A stretch of 34,496 bases of DNA from Lachnobacterium bovis (GCF_900111325.1 NZ_FOGW01000010.1:1-34496); one strand, 5' to 3'; positions 15,683-24,794 are shown, counted from the first letter of the stretch. Made by a program: numbers and translations. The notes: generated from the letters alone by a model not told the origin.

Positions 15683-18103
15683 ATGGACAATGTTGGAATG
15701 GAATATACTGTAAGAAAAGCAGTTGTAGAAGAAACTGAAATACAGACCAATCTAAATATTTTATTTTTATTAGAAGGAACGATGACAGTTGAATACTATG
15801 AGGAAAGGTATCAGCTTCAAAAGGACGATATTTTGTTAATTTCTCCGGGAATACCATTTGCAATAACAGAGTGCCAAAATGCATTGTATGGAAATGCGAG
15901 TTTTAGTTCTTATACATTCGCACAAATTACTTCGTCAAGAAATATGATTTTTCACTGTAATTCAGTCATTGATGTAGAAAAATCATACGATGGGCTAAGA
16001 GAAATTTTTTTAGAGTTAACTAAAGAATATGCCAAGAGAACTCATCAGACAAAAGCGTATACGGATAGTCTTCTTTTAAGGCTAGTAGATATTCTTGTGG
16101 AGGAATTTCAATTTAAAGATATTGGAGCAAAACTAGATTTCAAAGAAACAGATAAGAGAATGAAAGAAATGATGCAATATATTTTGGCAAATCTTGATCA
16201 AGAATTAAGTTTGAATGATTTAGCTGAGAGGATGTTTGTATCGCCATCCACTTTATCGCGTGTTTTTAAAAAAAGTACAGGGCAGTATTTTGCTGATTTT
16301 GTTTTAGAAATGAGAGTTAAAAATGCTATGAATTTGTTAGTTCACACCCAGCAGAATGTCACTCAAATAGCGCTATCATGTGGTTTTACAAATTCGGCCT
16401 CATTTAATAGAGCATTTAAAAAATTAGTAAATATGACTCCGATTGAGTATAGAAGTAATTCAAGTGAAAAAACTATAGAAGATAAAACACTTAATTACAA
16501 TGAAGAAAATGTAAAAAAAGAACTTGAAAAAAAAGGTTACACCAAAGCAAAGACAAATAACGTTGAAGAAATCTTTGTTAATCTAAATACCGAACTACAA
16601 AGTAATTATAAAAAGTTATGGAAAAGTATAATTAATATAGGAGCAATTAGTTTGCTTGCAAATGCTAATATGCAATATCATGCACTTTATCTAAATGAGC
16701 AGTTACATTTTAAGTATTATAGAGTATGGAATATTTTTGATAAAAAGCTAATGATTACTGATGGAACTAGAATAGGTTATTATAATTATGATTTGATAGA
16801 TCAAATATTTGATTTTTTAATTTCGCACAAGCTAACTCCATTTTTGGATTTCGGTAGGCGCCCTAATACTGCGTTTCGTTCAAGTGGAAATTCAGTTTAT
16901 TTAATTGAAGAATGTATCGATTTTAAATCAAAAGAAATATGGAAACATATGATAGCTGATTTTATTAATCATTTGGTATTAAGATATGGAATAGAGGAAG
17001 TATCTACGTGGAAATTTGAACTTACTAGAAATGGTTTCCATGACAAAGATGTAGCAGATAATCGTTTATATGATGATGATAATTATAATTTTTTTGATGC
17101 ATTTAAAATTTTTTATAATATTATTAAGCAAAAAATGCCAAATGCCGAGGTAGGAGGCGTTGGCGGAACAGTTATTAATGATAAAAAGTATTTATTAGGT
17201 TTTATAAATAAATGTGTTAAGGCAAACATAAAACTAGATTTTGTTTCTTTAATTATATTTCCATATGTGCAAAGTTATGATAATGATAATGGCGAATATA
17301 GGATGTTATCAGGAAATAGTGATTATGAATTAAGTATTATAAAAGAGTGCAAGGACATTTTAAAAGAAACTAAAATGGAATCTAATACGAAGATTATTGT
17401 GACGGAGTGGAATAATACTCTTTCTAATAGAAATTATCTAAATGATAGTTGTTTTAGAGCTGCATATATATCTAGCAAAATGACTAAACTAATAGGAAAA
17501 GTCGAGGCAGTAGGTGTTTTAGGTGGTTCGGATTGGATAAGTAATTACGTGGATAGCGTAGGTATATTAAATGGAGCAGTAGGTTTAATCTCAAAAGGAA
17601 CAATTAGAAAACCTGCATTTTATGCTATAGATTTTCTCAATCAACTTGGAAATATTTTGATTTGCAAAGGGGAGAATTATATCGTTACGAGAAAAGAAAA
17701 CGGTGATGTATATATTTTGACGTTCAACCAATCGTGGTTTAAAAATAGCTATTTATTTAAGGATGAGGATCTAGGATTGAAAGTAGTTGATTCTCATATC
17801 TATAATAATGATAAGTCTCTTCAGTTGCAGCTTCATATTGAAGGATTTACACCAAACAAGCTGTATTGTATTAAAAGAAGAACATTAAATAATGAGCATG
17901 GAAGTGCTTTAAGAGAATGGAAAAAGTTCGAATATGATACAAGACTTATTCGTTCAGACGTAAAATATATTCAGGCAATTAGTATTCCGCATTTAACACA
18001 ACAGAAAGAAAAATTAAATCAGGATAATACAGCAATTGATTTAGATGTTACAATGGAGGTTCATGAAATAGATTTGATTCATATTTTTGAATCTGAAGAG
18101 TAA
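15683..18103 (+). CDS. AraC-family regulator fused to a GH39-like domain
   Basis: An 806-aa protein with three parts. A cupin-like sensor (about 1-90; LFLLEGTMTVEYYEERYQL, DILLISPGIPF) is followed by an AraC double HTH (about 160-258; LSLNDLAERMFVSPSTLSRVFKKSTG...VTQIALSCGFTNSASFNRAFKKL). The rest (about 290-800) is a GH39 beta-xylosidase-like TIM barrel with beta tail. The nucleophile motif is kept (IIVTEWN, Glu575), but the usual W-x-F-E-x-W-N-E acid/base motif reads WKFELTRN, with Asn450 at the expected Glu. The barrel may therefore sense sugar instead of hydrolysing it. A strong GGGGGGG ribosome site precedes ATG 15683. It lies directly upstream of the C-glycoside-type operon and is its likely regulator. 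Confidence 0.88.
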   Translation: MDNVGMEYTVRKAVVEETEIQTNLNILFLLEGTMTVEYYEERYQLQKDDILLISPGIPFAITECQNALYGNASFSSYTFAQITSSRNMIFHCNSVIDVEKSYDGLREIFLELTKEYAKRTHQTKAYTDSLLLRLVDILVEEFQFKDIGAKLDFKETDKRMKEMMQYILANLDQELSLNDLAERMFVSPSTLSRVFKKSTGQYFADFVLEMRVKNAMNLLVHTQQNVTQIALSCGFTNSASFNRAFKKLVNMTPIEYRSNSSEKTIEDKTLNYNEENVKKELEKKGYTKAKTNNVEEIFVNLNTELQSNYKKLWKSIINIGAISLLANANMQYHALYLNEQLHFKYYRVWNIFDKKLMITDGTRIGYYNYDLIDQIFDFLISHKLTPFLDFGRRPNTAFRSSGNSVYLIEECIDFKSKEIWKHMIADFINHLVLRYGIEEVSTWKFELTRNGFHDKDVADNRLYDDDNYNFFDAFKIFYNIIKQKMPNAEVGGVGGTVINDKKYLLGFINKCVKANIKLDFVSLIIFPYVQSYDNDNGEYRMLSGNSDYELSIIKECKDILKETKMESNTKIIVTEWNNTLSNRNYLNDSCFRAAYISSKMTKLIGKVEAVGVLGGSDWISNYVDSVGILNGAVGLISKGTIRKPAFYAIDFLNQLGNILICKGENYIVTRKENGDVYILTFNQSWFKNSYLFKDEDLGLKVVDSHIYNNDKSLQLQLHIEGFTPNKLYCIKRRTLNNEHGSALREWKKFEYDTRLIRSDVKYIQAISIPHLTQQKEKLNQDNTAIDLDVTMEVHEIDLIHIFESEE

Positions 18104-18154
18104 ATTAGAACTTAATTTTAATTAGAACTTAATTTTAATTAAAACTGAATTTAA
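18104..18154. repeat. Three 17-bp tandem repeats
   Basis: ATTAGAACTTAATTTTA occurs exactly at 18104 and 18121, with a diverged third copy at 18138. They begin right at the stop codon of the AraC/GH39 gene. Probably slippage; no function seen. Confidence 0.75.
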
Positions 18155-18222
18155 ATTAAGATACTAGCTAGTAAAACTCAATATAAATATAGAATCAGAG
18201 AAAAACAGAAGGTGAATATAGA

Positions 18223-18267
18223 GGCTATGCAATAAATGAGAAATATTTGTTGCATAGCCTTTTTTTA
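18223..18267 (+). terminator. Terminator of the AraC/GH39 gene
   Basis: GGCTATGCAA (18223-18232) pairs perfectly with TTGCATAGCC (18250-18259), followed by eight T's. It separates the regulator's transcript from the catabolic operon. Confidence 0.88.
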
Positions 18268-18306
18268 TTTCCCTAGGAATGCAATAGATATATCAAAACA
18301 CAAAAT

Positions 18307-18347
18307 ATATGCAAAGATGTTATTGCATATTTTTTATACAATATAAT
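18307..18347 (+). promoter_or_regulatory. Operon promoter with inverted-repeat operator
   Basis: A perfect TATAAT lies at 18342-18347. The expected -35 place (about 18319-18324, GTTATT) is poor and is overlapped by a perfect inverted repeat, ATATGCAA (18307-18314) and TTGCATAT (18323-18330), 8 bp apart. A weak -35 plus a symmetric site suggests activator-dependent transcription, plausibly by the upstream AraC protein. The rest of the 18104-18420 gap holds the repeats and terminator listed. Confidence 0.5.
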
Positions 18348-18420
18348 CACAGAAAGCAAATGAAACACCTCGATCGGTCAGGAGTGAATATAAAAATTAT
18401 GAAGGAAAAGGAGAATAGCA

Positions 18421-19293
18421 ATGTATAAATACGAAAAGAAAGGACCAAAAAGAGGCGTAGCACTTTATAGCTACTCAGCAGAATTTGGTTTAACAAAAAC
18501 ATTAGAGGATTGTTTTGAAGACTTATATGATATGGGAGCTCATGGAATAGAGATTTTAGCTAATACTCATATTGAGAATTATCCATATCCAACAGATGAA
18601 TGGGTAGAAAATTGGTGGAGATTATGTGACAAATACGAAATCGTTCCTGTTGAGTACGGTAACTGGATTGATTCACATGTACTTGGCGATAGAGATCTTA
18701 CAACAGAAGAAGCAGTTGAAATGTTAAAAAGAGATATAAGATTAGCACATAGACTCGGTTTTAAAGTAATGAGAACTAAAATGCCTGTAATCAATGATTT
18801 ACTTGAACCAGTAAAAAACTGGAGAGAAATCATCAAAGGTGCACTTCCACTTGCAGAGGAATTAGGAATTCAAATGTGCCCTGAAATTCATACACCATCA
18901 AACTTAAAAGGAAAACTTGTTAGTGATTTTGTTGATTTTATAAAAGAAACAGGAACAAAGAATTTCGGATTAAACATTGATTTTTCAGTGTTTAGAACAG
19001 AATTTGCAGAAGGAGAATGGGTTGATCCAAACTACACACCAAATAAGCCAGAGGATATTATTCCACTTCTTCCATATATTTATTGCTGCCACGCAAAATT
19101 CATCAACATGAGTGACGACTTTAAGGAAACAACAATTCCATATGAAGAAGTCATAAAAGTTATGAAAGATAATGGTTACGATGGATATTTGCTTAGTGAA
19201 TATGAAGGCGCAGATAAATATGATGAAGGTTATGAAGTAGGTCAGACTCTTCGTAAACATCATATTCTTCTAAAAAATATATTAGGTGATTAA
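18421..19293 (+). CDS. C-glycoside deglycosidase alpha-subunit-like TIM-barrel protein
   Basis: This 290-aa AP-endonuclease-2/sugar-phosphate-isomerase-type TIM barrel has probable metal ligands in CPEIHTP (Glu155, His157), NIDFS (Asp187), CCHAKF (His224) and SEYEG (Glu260). ATG 18421 follows AAAAGGAG. The gene directly downstream encodes a DUF6379-like small protein. That pair is the alpha/beta make-up of bacterial C-glycoside deglycosidases, metal-dependent lyases that cleave the C-C bond between a 3-oxo sugar and an aromatic aglycone. I infer this reaction from the pairing and the operon. A 3-keto-O-glycoside lyase or isomerase is the alternative. First gene of the operon. Confidence 0.8.
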   Translation: MYKYEKKGPKRGVALYSYSAEFGLTKTLEDCFEDLYDMGAHGIEILANTHIENYPYPTDEWVENWWRLCDKYEIVPVEYGNWIDSHVLGDRDLTTEEAVEMLKRDIRLAHRLGFKVMRTKMPVINDLLEPVKNWREIIKGALPLAEELGIQMCPEIHTPSNLKGKLVSDFVDFIKETGTKNFGLNIDFSVFRTEFAEGEWVDPNYTPNKPEDIIPLLPYIYCCHAKFINMSDDFKETTIPYEEVIKVMKDNGYDGYLLSEYEGADKYDEGYEVGQTLRKHHILLKNILGD

Positions 19294-19316
19294 TTAGTAG
19301 AAAGGACAGATGAAAA

Positions 19317-19760
19317 ATGGAAAAACAGGTAATTCAATCAGTAGGATTTAGAAATACAAAAAATGATAAAGGGGAAATCACAGGATTTCAGTTTAAAGTA
19401 AGACTTCCATATTATAGAGGAATTTTTCTATCACAGATTAGACCAGGAACTCTTTATGTAGATGGCAAAAAAATTGATAACGATCAAATCACATGGACAA
19501 TCAATGGAGAAGAATTTACTAACGAAGAAATGGCAGTTGACTTCCAGACACATTGGGCAACAACAAAGCCAGCTGTATTAAAAGTTAAGTTAGCAGGTGG
19601 ATTAGAACAGGGCTATCACGATTTGAAATATGGCTTTTGTTTCACTTCAAGCTATATGCCACCAATCATTCAAAGTGGATTAAATCCAGACAAAGAGTCA
19701 ATGGTATTTATGCCAGAGTTTGGACATCATGTAAATGAAAGACATTTATTAATTGTGTAA
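19317..19760 (+). CDS. DUF6379-family C-glycoside deglycosidase beta-subunit-like protein
   Basis: A 147-aa, all-beta cytoplasmic protein. The opening VGFRNTK...GEITGFQFKVRLPYYRGIFLSQI, then LYVDG, GGLEQGYHDLKYG and SSYMPP, match the pattern of the small (beta) subunit of C-glycoside deglycosidases, annotated as DUF6379. In characterised complexes this subunit completes the active site of the TIM-barrel alpha subunit, which is encoded 23 bp upstream here. GAAAGGA lies at proper distance from ATG 19317. The family is narrow, so this gene is the best evidence for what the operon does. Confidence 0.82.
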   Translation: MEKQVIQSVGFRNTKNDKGEITGFQFKVRLPYYRGIFLSQIRPGTLYVDGKKIDNDQITWTINGEEFTNEEMAVDFQTHWATTKPAVLKVKLAGGLEQGYHDLKYGFCFTSSYMPPIIQSGLNPDKESMVFMPEFGHHVNERHLLIV

Positions 19761-19806
19761 AAAAGTAAAAAATATATTAAGGTATCGTATAGAGGAGGGC
19801 AATACT

Positions 19807-20646
19807 ATGATTAAGAAATTTCCAGTAGGAGTACAGGTTTATGGATTAAGAGATTTACTTGAAGATACACCAGAAAATTTTAAAAATGTAATGACAGAAA
19901 TTAAAAAGATGGGATATGACGGAGTTGAACTCGCAGGTCTTTATGGACTTGAGCCAGAATTTGTTAAAAAAACATTAGATGAAGTTGGATTAATACCAAT
20001 CAGTGCTCATGTAGCTTTTGCAGAGATGATGGATGACATAGATAAAGTAATCAAAGATTACAGTACAATTGGCGTTAAGTATCTAGTAATGCCATATATG
20101 GCAGAGGAATATCGTCCAGTTAATCCTGAAGGATTTAAGAAATTCCTTCCACTTTTAAATGAAATTGGAGAAAAGATTCATAAAGCAGGAATGACATTCC
20201 TATACCATAATCATGATTTTGAGTTTGTTAAACTTGAAAATGGTAAATGGGGTTATGACGAAATGTTTGATTCAATTCCACATGACAACCTTCAGTCAGA
20301 ACTTGATACATGTTGGTGTGATGTGGCAACAGGTGAGCCAGTTGAATTTGTTGAAAAATATACAGATAGAATTCCTGTAGTTCATCTTAAAGATTATATC
20401 AAAAAAGGTGAAGTCAAGAACATGTACAAACTTATCGGTATTGATGAAGAAGAAAGCGAAGAAGATACAGGTTACTTTGGATTTAGACCAGTAGGTTTTG
20501 GCCAGATGATTTGGGAGCCAGTTCTTGAAGCTGCAACTAAAGCAAATGCTAGCTGGGTAATAGTAGAACAAGATGAACATTATGAAACAGCACCATTAGA
20601 GTGTGCACGTCGTAGTCGTGAATATTTACGTATTTTAGGAGTATAA
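19807..20646 (+). CDS. Sugar phosphate isomerase/epimerase-family TIM-barrel protein
   Basis: A 279-aa protein of the IolE/IolI/xylose-isomerase-like superfamily. ATG 19807 is preceded by AGAGGAGGG; an upstream in-frame ATG at 19753 overlaps the previous gene and has no ribosome site. Metal/substrate motifs: VQVYGLRD at the start, FLYHNHDFEF, ELDTCWCD, VVHLKD and VIVEQDE. Relatives act on inososes or 3-keto sugars (isomerisation, epimerisation, dehydration). In this operon it may process the 3-keto sugar left after aglycone release. It is not a close duplicate of the first TIM-barrel gene. Confidence 0.82.
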   Translation: MIKKFPVGVQVYGLRDLLEDTPENFKNVMTEIKKMGYDGVELAGLYGLEPEFVKKTLDEVGLIPISAHVAFAEMMDDIDKVIKDYSTIGVKYLVMPYMAEEYRPVNPEGFKKFLPLLNEIGEKIHKAGMTFLYHNHDFEFVKLENGKWGYDEMFDSIPHDNLQSELDTCWCDVATGEPVEFVEKYTDRIPVVHLKDYIKKGEVKNMYKLIGIDEEESEEDTGYFGFRPVGFGQMIWEPVLEAATKANASWVIVEQDEHYETAPLECARRSREYLRILGV

Positions 20647-20738
20647 AAAATAGAGTAAATAAAAAGGCAAAAAAAAGAAAAAAGATGATACTTTGAAATA
20701 TCGAGAAAAAATATAGAGGGATAAAAGGAGAAAAAACT

Positions 20739-22019
20739 ATGAAAGAATTAAGAATCGCAATTATCGGATGTGGTATGATTTCACACCGTCACATGACAGT
20801 TATAGAAAACTTAAATAAAAGAGGACAAAACCTTAAGGTTGTAGCAGCAGCAGAAATCGATAAAGATAAACTTATGGCTTGGGGCAAACAATATGGTTTA
20901 GATGAGAAAGATCTTTATGTAGATTTCCGTGAAATGTTAAAAAGAGATGATATTGATGAAGTTGAAGTTTGTGTACATAACAACCTTCATACATCAGTTG
21001 CAACAGCTGTAATGGCAGCAGGATTCCCTTGCTATTCAGAAAAACCAATGGCAGCAAGCTATGCTGATGCAAAAATCCTTTATGATGCACAGAAAAAATA
21101 TGGTCAAAAACTTGCTGTACAAATCAGCTCAATTTATAATCCACAGACACGTATTGCAAAGGAAATGATTGCAGATGGTAAACTTGGAAAAATTTATCAT
21201 GCACGTTCAGTAGGACACAGACGTCAAGGACGTCCAGGTTATGATATGCCAAACTTCAGTCATGATTTCGTAGATCCAGAAGTTGGTGTACATGGACCAT
21301 TATTTGATCTAGGTATTTATCACATCGCTCAGATGTTATATGTAATGGGTATGCCAGAACTTGAGAGTGTATACGGAACAACAACATGCGATTATTGGAG
21401 AGATAAGAGAATTGACGATGCAGTAAATTGTCATACACCAGTTGAAGATTTATCAGTAGCAATCGCTCGTTTTAAAGGTGGTCTTTCAATGGATATTTAT
21501 GAAGATTGGGCAATTCATATGGATGAAGTTGGTTCAACATTTATCGCTGGTTCTCTTGGAGGACTTAAATTTACAGATGTAGACCAGACAGGTGGCCCAA
21601 TGGCAGTCCCAGAAGGAGGAAATATCGTAGGTGGAGGTTCACTTCAACTTCCAAGACTTCAGCACTTTGGAGTAGATGAAAAAGGACGTTTATTTGATAC
21701 AAAACTTGAATGTGCTATCGGTGATGTTACAGGAATGCAAGAGCTTGCTCTTAATCCAGAAATTGAAATGTACAACGATAACCAACTTCAGTGGTATTCA
21801 TATCTTCGTGGAATTCTTACAGATGAAACAAGAATTGATTCACCATACATTGCAATGCAGACTGCTTTCTTATCAGAAGGTGTAATGCTTTCAAATGAAT
21901 TAGGCCGTTCTGTAACAGCTGATGAAATCAAGAAAATGTCAAAATCAATTGCTATTAGAAAACAGCAGACACCATTCGGTGTGATCGAATATGATTTTGA
22001 TGACTATAAACCAGAATAG
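20739..22019 (+). CDS. Gfo/Idh/MocA-family oxidoreductase (candidate glycoside 3-oxidase)
   Basis: A 426-aa NAD(P)-dependent oxidoreductase with Rossmann start RIAIIGCGMISHRHM, the conserved EKPMA motif with catalytic Lys, and a longer C-terminal alpha/beta domain than the usual ~350 aa. AAAAGGAG precedes ATG 20739 after a 92-bp gap containing no visible hairpin. In dgp-type puerarin degradation, a Gfo/Idh/MocA enzyme oxidises the sugar C3 hydroxyl before deglycosidation. This or the following gene is the best candidate for that step; sequence alone does not say which. Confidence 0.85.
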   Translation: MKELRIAIIGCGMISHRHMTVIENLNKRGQNLKVVAAAEIDKDKLMAWGKQYGLDEKDLYVDFREMLKRDDIDEVEVCVHNNLHTSVATAVMAAGFPCYSEKPMAASYADAKILYDAQKKYGQKLAVQISSIYNPQTRIAKEMIADGKLGKIYHARSVGHRRQGRPGYDMPNFSHDFVDPEVGVHGPLFDLGIYHIAQMLYVMGMPELESVYGTTTCDYWRDKRIDDAVNCHTPVEDLSVAIARFKGGLSMDIYEDWAIHMDEVGSTFIAGSLGGLKFTDVDQTGGPMAVPEGGNIVGGGSLQLPRLQHFGVDEKGRLFDTKLECAIGDVTGMQELALNPEIEMYNDNQLQWYSYLRGILTDETRIDSPYIAMQTAFLSEGVMLSNELGRSVTADEIKKMSKSIAIRKQQTPFGVIEYDFDDYKPE

Positions 22020-22044
22020 AATGGAGATATAGGAGGAAATAACT

Positions 22045-23118
22045 ATGGCACAAGATATTAGAATTGCAATCATCGGACACGGTTTTATGGGACATGAACA
22101 TGAAAAAATGTTGTCTGATTTTCCAGGAATAAAACTTGTAGGAATCTCTGATAGAGATCCTAAACAACTTGAAGATGTAAAGGAAGGCTTAAAAAGATAT
22201 TCAAGCAACGAAGAATTATTTGCAGATCCTGAAGTTGATGTTGTAATTATTGCAGCAAATAATAATCAGCATCGTGATTTAGTAGTACAGGCTGCTAATG
22301 CCAAAAAGGATATTATTTGTGAAAAACCAGTAGCGATGAGCCTTAAAGAGTTAGATGAAATGGAAGAAGCTGTAAAGAAAAATGGGGTTAAATTTACAGT
22401 ACATCAGCAAAGACGTTTTGATCCAGATTTTAGAACAGCAAAAGCTGTATATGATTCAGGCACATTGGGGGATGTGTATTCAATCAAGAATCAGCTTTAT
22501 GGATTCAATGGAAATATGCATGATTGGCATGTCTTTGTAGAAGAAGGTGGCGGAATGCTATATGACTGGGGAGTACATCTTTTAGATCAAGTGTGCTTTA
22601 TGTTCCCAGGAGCTAAATTGAAGAGCGTATATGCAGACATTAGAAATGTTATTAATAAAGAGGTAGATGACTATTTTAACATAATGCTTCGTTTTGATAA
22701 TAATGTAACAGCAAATATTGAGCTCGGTACATATTATCTAGCAGATAAAGTTCAGGATAAATGGTTTGAACGTCATTGGTTTGTAGCTGGAAATAAAGGA
22801 ACAGCTTATGTTGACGGATTTTTCCCAGAAGGTAAAATCGTACGTACAACACACCTATTAACAAACGTAGGTGGAAAGAGAACAATGACAGCAGCAGGTC
22901 CTACTCGTTCATTTGGACCAGCACCAGACGGAACAATAGTTACAGAACCACTTCCACAGGTTAATACAGAACATAAGAATTACTTTGAACATTACATAAA
23001 AGCATATCATGGAGAAGAAGAATTTTACGTAAAGATTCCAGAAGTCAGAAGAGTACTAAGACTTATGGATGCAGTTAGGGAATCAGGTCGAACAGGTAAA
23101 TCTATCGACTTTGAATAA
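22045..23118 (+). CDS. Gfo/Idh/MocA-family oxidoreductase
   Basis: A 357-aa protein of normal family length. It has Rossmann motif IAIIGHGFMGHEH, VDVVIIAANNNQH, the EKPVAMSL motif, and the substrate-domain segment DWGVHLLDQV with the conserved Asp/His pair. ATG 22045 follows AGGAGG. It is 25 bp after the other oxidoreductase gene, from which it is clearly divergent. It may reduce the 3-keto sugar after cleavage, regenerating NAD+ for the first oxidation, or accept a second substrate. Confidence 0.87.
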   Translation: MAQDIRIAIIGHGFMGHEHEKMLSDFPGIKLVGISDRDPKQLEDVKEGLKRYSSNEELFADPEVDVVIIAANNNQHRDLVVQAANAKKDIICEKPVAMSLKELDEMEEAVKKNGVKFTVHQQRRFDPDFRTAKAVYDSGTLGDVYSIKNQLYGFNGNMHDWHVFVEEGGGMLYDWGVHLLDQVCFMFPGAKLKSVYADIRNVINKEVDDYFNIMLRFDNNVTANIELGTYYLADKVQDKWFERHWFVAGNKGTAYVDGFFPEGKIVRTTHLLTNVGGKRTMTAAGPTRSFGPAPDGTIVTEPLPQVNTEHKNYFEHYIKAYHGEEEFYVKIPEVRRVLRLMDAVRESGRTGKSIDFE

Positions 23119-23148
23119 AATCTATATGTAATGATAGGGAGGTTTTTT

Positions 23149-24576
23149 ATGAATGATGTAACAATGACTACGTCTAGTGTAAGTGAGGTGACAGAAAAAA
23201 AGAAAGTTAGGACAGATCCTAAATTAGCAGTGGGGTATGCTTTTGGAGAAGTCGGATGCCAGATGTCTTGGTATATGATAAATAACTTTCTAACACTTTT
23301 TTACAGGGATATTGTAGGACTTACAGCAACAGCAATTTCTTTGATAATGGTTATTGCAAGAGTTTGGGATGCAGTAAATGATCCGATGATGGGTAATATT
23401 GCAGATAGAACCAATACTCGCTGGGGACGTTTTCGTCCGTACCTTTATTTTGCACCACCATTCCTTGCGATATTTAATATACTAACCTTTACGGTTTGGC
23501 CATTGCATGGAATGATTAAGGCCTTAGTTTGTTTGATTTGTTACGTGGGAACAGGTATGGCTTATACAGCTTGTTCGATTGCATATCAGGCACTTCAAAA
23601 TGTAATTGCAGTTGATTCAAAACAAAGAATGTTTCTTGCTACAAGCAGAAATATAGGTTGCTCAGTAATTGGTATTATTCTTTCAATAGTTGCAACACCA
23701 GCATTACTTTTCTTCTCAAAACCAGGTGTAAAAGCAGCGGATGCGCAAGGCTATTTTGGCTTTTCAGTAGTAATGGCTGTAGTAATGATTATTCCATTTT
23801 GGATTTGTGCGGCAATTTGTAAAGAAAAATACACAGATGTGCTTCATGCAAACAAAGGAAATGCTGAAAAACTTGGATTTTTAGCATCGCTTAGAGAAAT
23901 TGCAAAAAATGATCAGTTACTTATGGTTGTTTTATCAGCAGTACTTGGAACTATTTGTGTTACAGGTCGTATGGGACTTCTAACATTTTACATTATTTAT
24001 GTAGTAGGTGATTTTCATCATGTTGCAACATTTTTTACAGCTATGACGGTTGCACAATTACTTGGAAGTTTACTTCTTCCATGGGGAACAAACAAGTTCA
24101 CTAAGAAGGGTTACCTTATTATCCTTCAATTGACAATGAACGCAGGATTTTTAGCAATGTTTCTTCTTCCAAATGCAGGTATTAACGTACTCCTTGCTAT
24201 TTCATTTGTATGCGGACTTTGCAATTCGGCACAAGGAATTTGCTATGGATTAGTTGGAGATGCACTAGAGTACGGAGATTGGAAACTAGGTCGAAGACAA
24301 GAAGGCGTTGCAGCATCAATGCTTAGCTTTAGTGTAAAGATTGCTACAGCTCTTTGCGGATCGGTTGGAATCCTTCTTCTTGATGCAGTTGGATATGTGC
24401 CAAATGTACAACAAACAGATGCTGCCAGACAAGGTATAAATGCAGTTGTTAATTTACTTCCATTTGTTTTAGGATTAATATCTCTTATACCTATGCTATT
24501 TTATAAATTAACTCCAGAAAAGGTAGAAGAAATTAGAACAGACCTTGAAAAAGGAGTTCACTCTCACAAAAAATGA
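23149..24576 (+). CDS. GPH-family sugar/glycoside cation symporter
   Basis: A 475-aa, 12-helix membrane transporter of the glycoside-pentoside-hexuronide family within MFS. Signature segments: KLAVGYAFGEVGCQMSWYMI, the loop-2/3 motif VWDAVNDPMMGNIADRTNTRWGR with RPYLYF, and a second-half motif YGLVGDALEYGDWKLGRRQEG. ATG 23149 follows GGGAGG; an in-frame ATG at 23131 overlaps that ribosome site and is rejected. It would import the glycoside substrate. Last gene of the operon, before a strong terminator. Confidence 0.92.
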   Translation: MNDVTMTTSSVSEVTEKKKVRTDPKLAVGYAFGEVGCQMSWYMINNFLTLFYRDIVGLTATAISLIMVIARVWDAVNDPMMGNIADRTNTRWGRFRPYLYFAPPFLAIFNILTFTVWPLHGMIKALVCLICYVGTGMAYTACSIAYQALQNVIAVDSKQRMFLATSRNIGCSVIGIILSIVATPALLFFSKPGVKAADAQGYFGFSVVMAVVMIIPFWICAAICKEKYTDVLHANKGNAEKLGFLASLREIAKNDQLLMVVLSAVLGTICVTGRMGLLTFYIIYVVGDFHHVATFFTAMTVAQLLGSLLLPWGTNKFTKKGYLIILQLTMNAGFLAMFLLPNAGINVLLAISFVCGLCNSAQGICYGLVGDALEYGDWKLGRRQEGVAASMLSFSVKIATALCGSVGILLLDAVGYVPNVQQTDAARQGINAVVNLLPFVLGLISLIPMLFYKLTPEKVEEIRTDLEKGVHSHKK

Positions 24577-24622
24577 TGCTATAAAAAGTTATACAATGCA
24601 TGATTTTTTTCTCTTCATAATT

Positions 24623-24675
24623 TACCGATTTCTAAAAGTCAGACTAAAACTGACGATTAGAAGTCGGTATTTTTT
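24623..24675 (+). terminator. Strong terminator of the catabolic operon
   Basis: Two 20-nt arms (24623-24642 and 24650-24669) form 13 outer and 5 inner base pairs around a 2x2 mismatch, with a 7-nt loop and six T's after it. It ends transcription 47 bp after the transporter gene. Confidence 0.92.
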
Positions 24676-24794
24676 ATGGTGTCATTGAAAACATATACTT
24701 TCATTCCAATAATAGATAGTAATAACACAATAAAATATGGTAAGGCTTGCCAAATATTAAACTTAAAGTTTCCAGCTAGATTGTTTTTATTCAT
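24657..24794 (-). pseudogene. Possible remnant of a membrane-transporter gene (45 codons)
   Basis: The minus strand encodes a 45-aa ORF: a polar start (MNKNNLAGNFKF), then NIWQALPYFIVLLLSIIG, a well-formed membrane helix, then VYVFNDTIKNTDF. The stop lies inside the operon terminator. There is no ribosome site at the ATG. The mix of polar flank, WxALPY and helix looks like the interior of a multi-helix permease and not like random AT-rich DNA, so I read it as a fragment left by deletion. A genuine small membrane protein cannot be ruled out. Confidence 0.3.
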
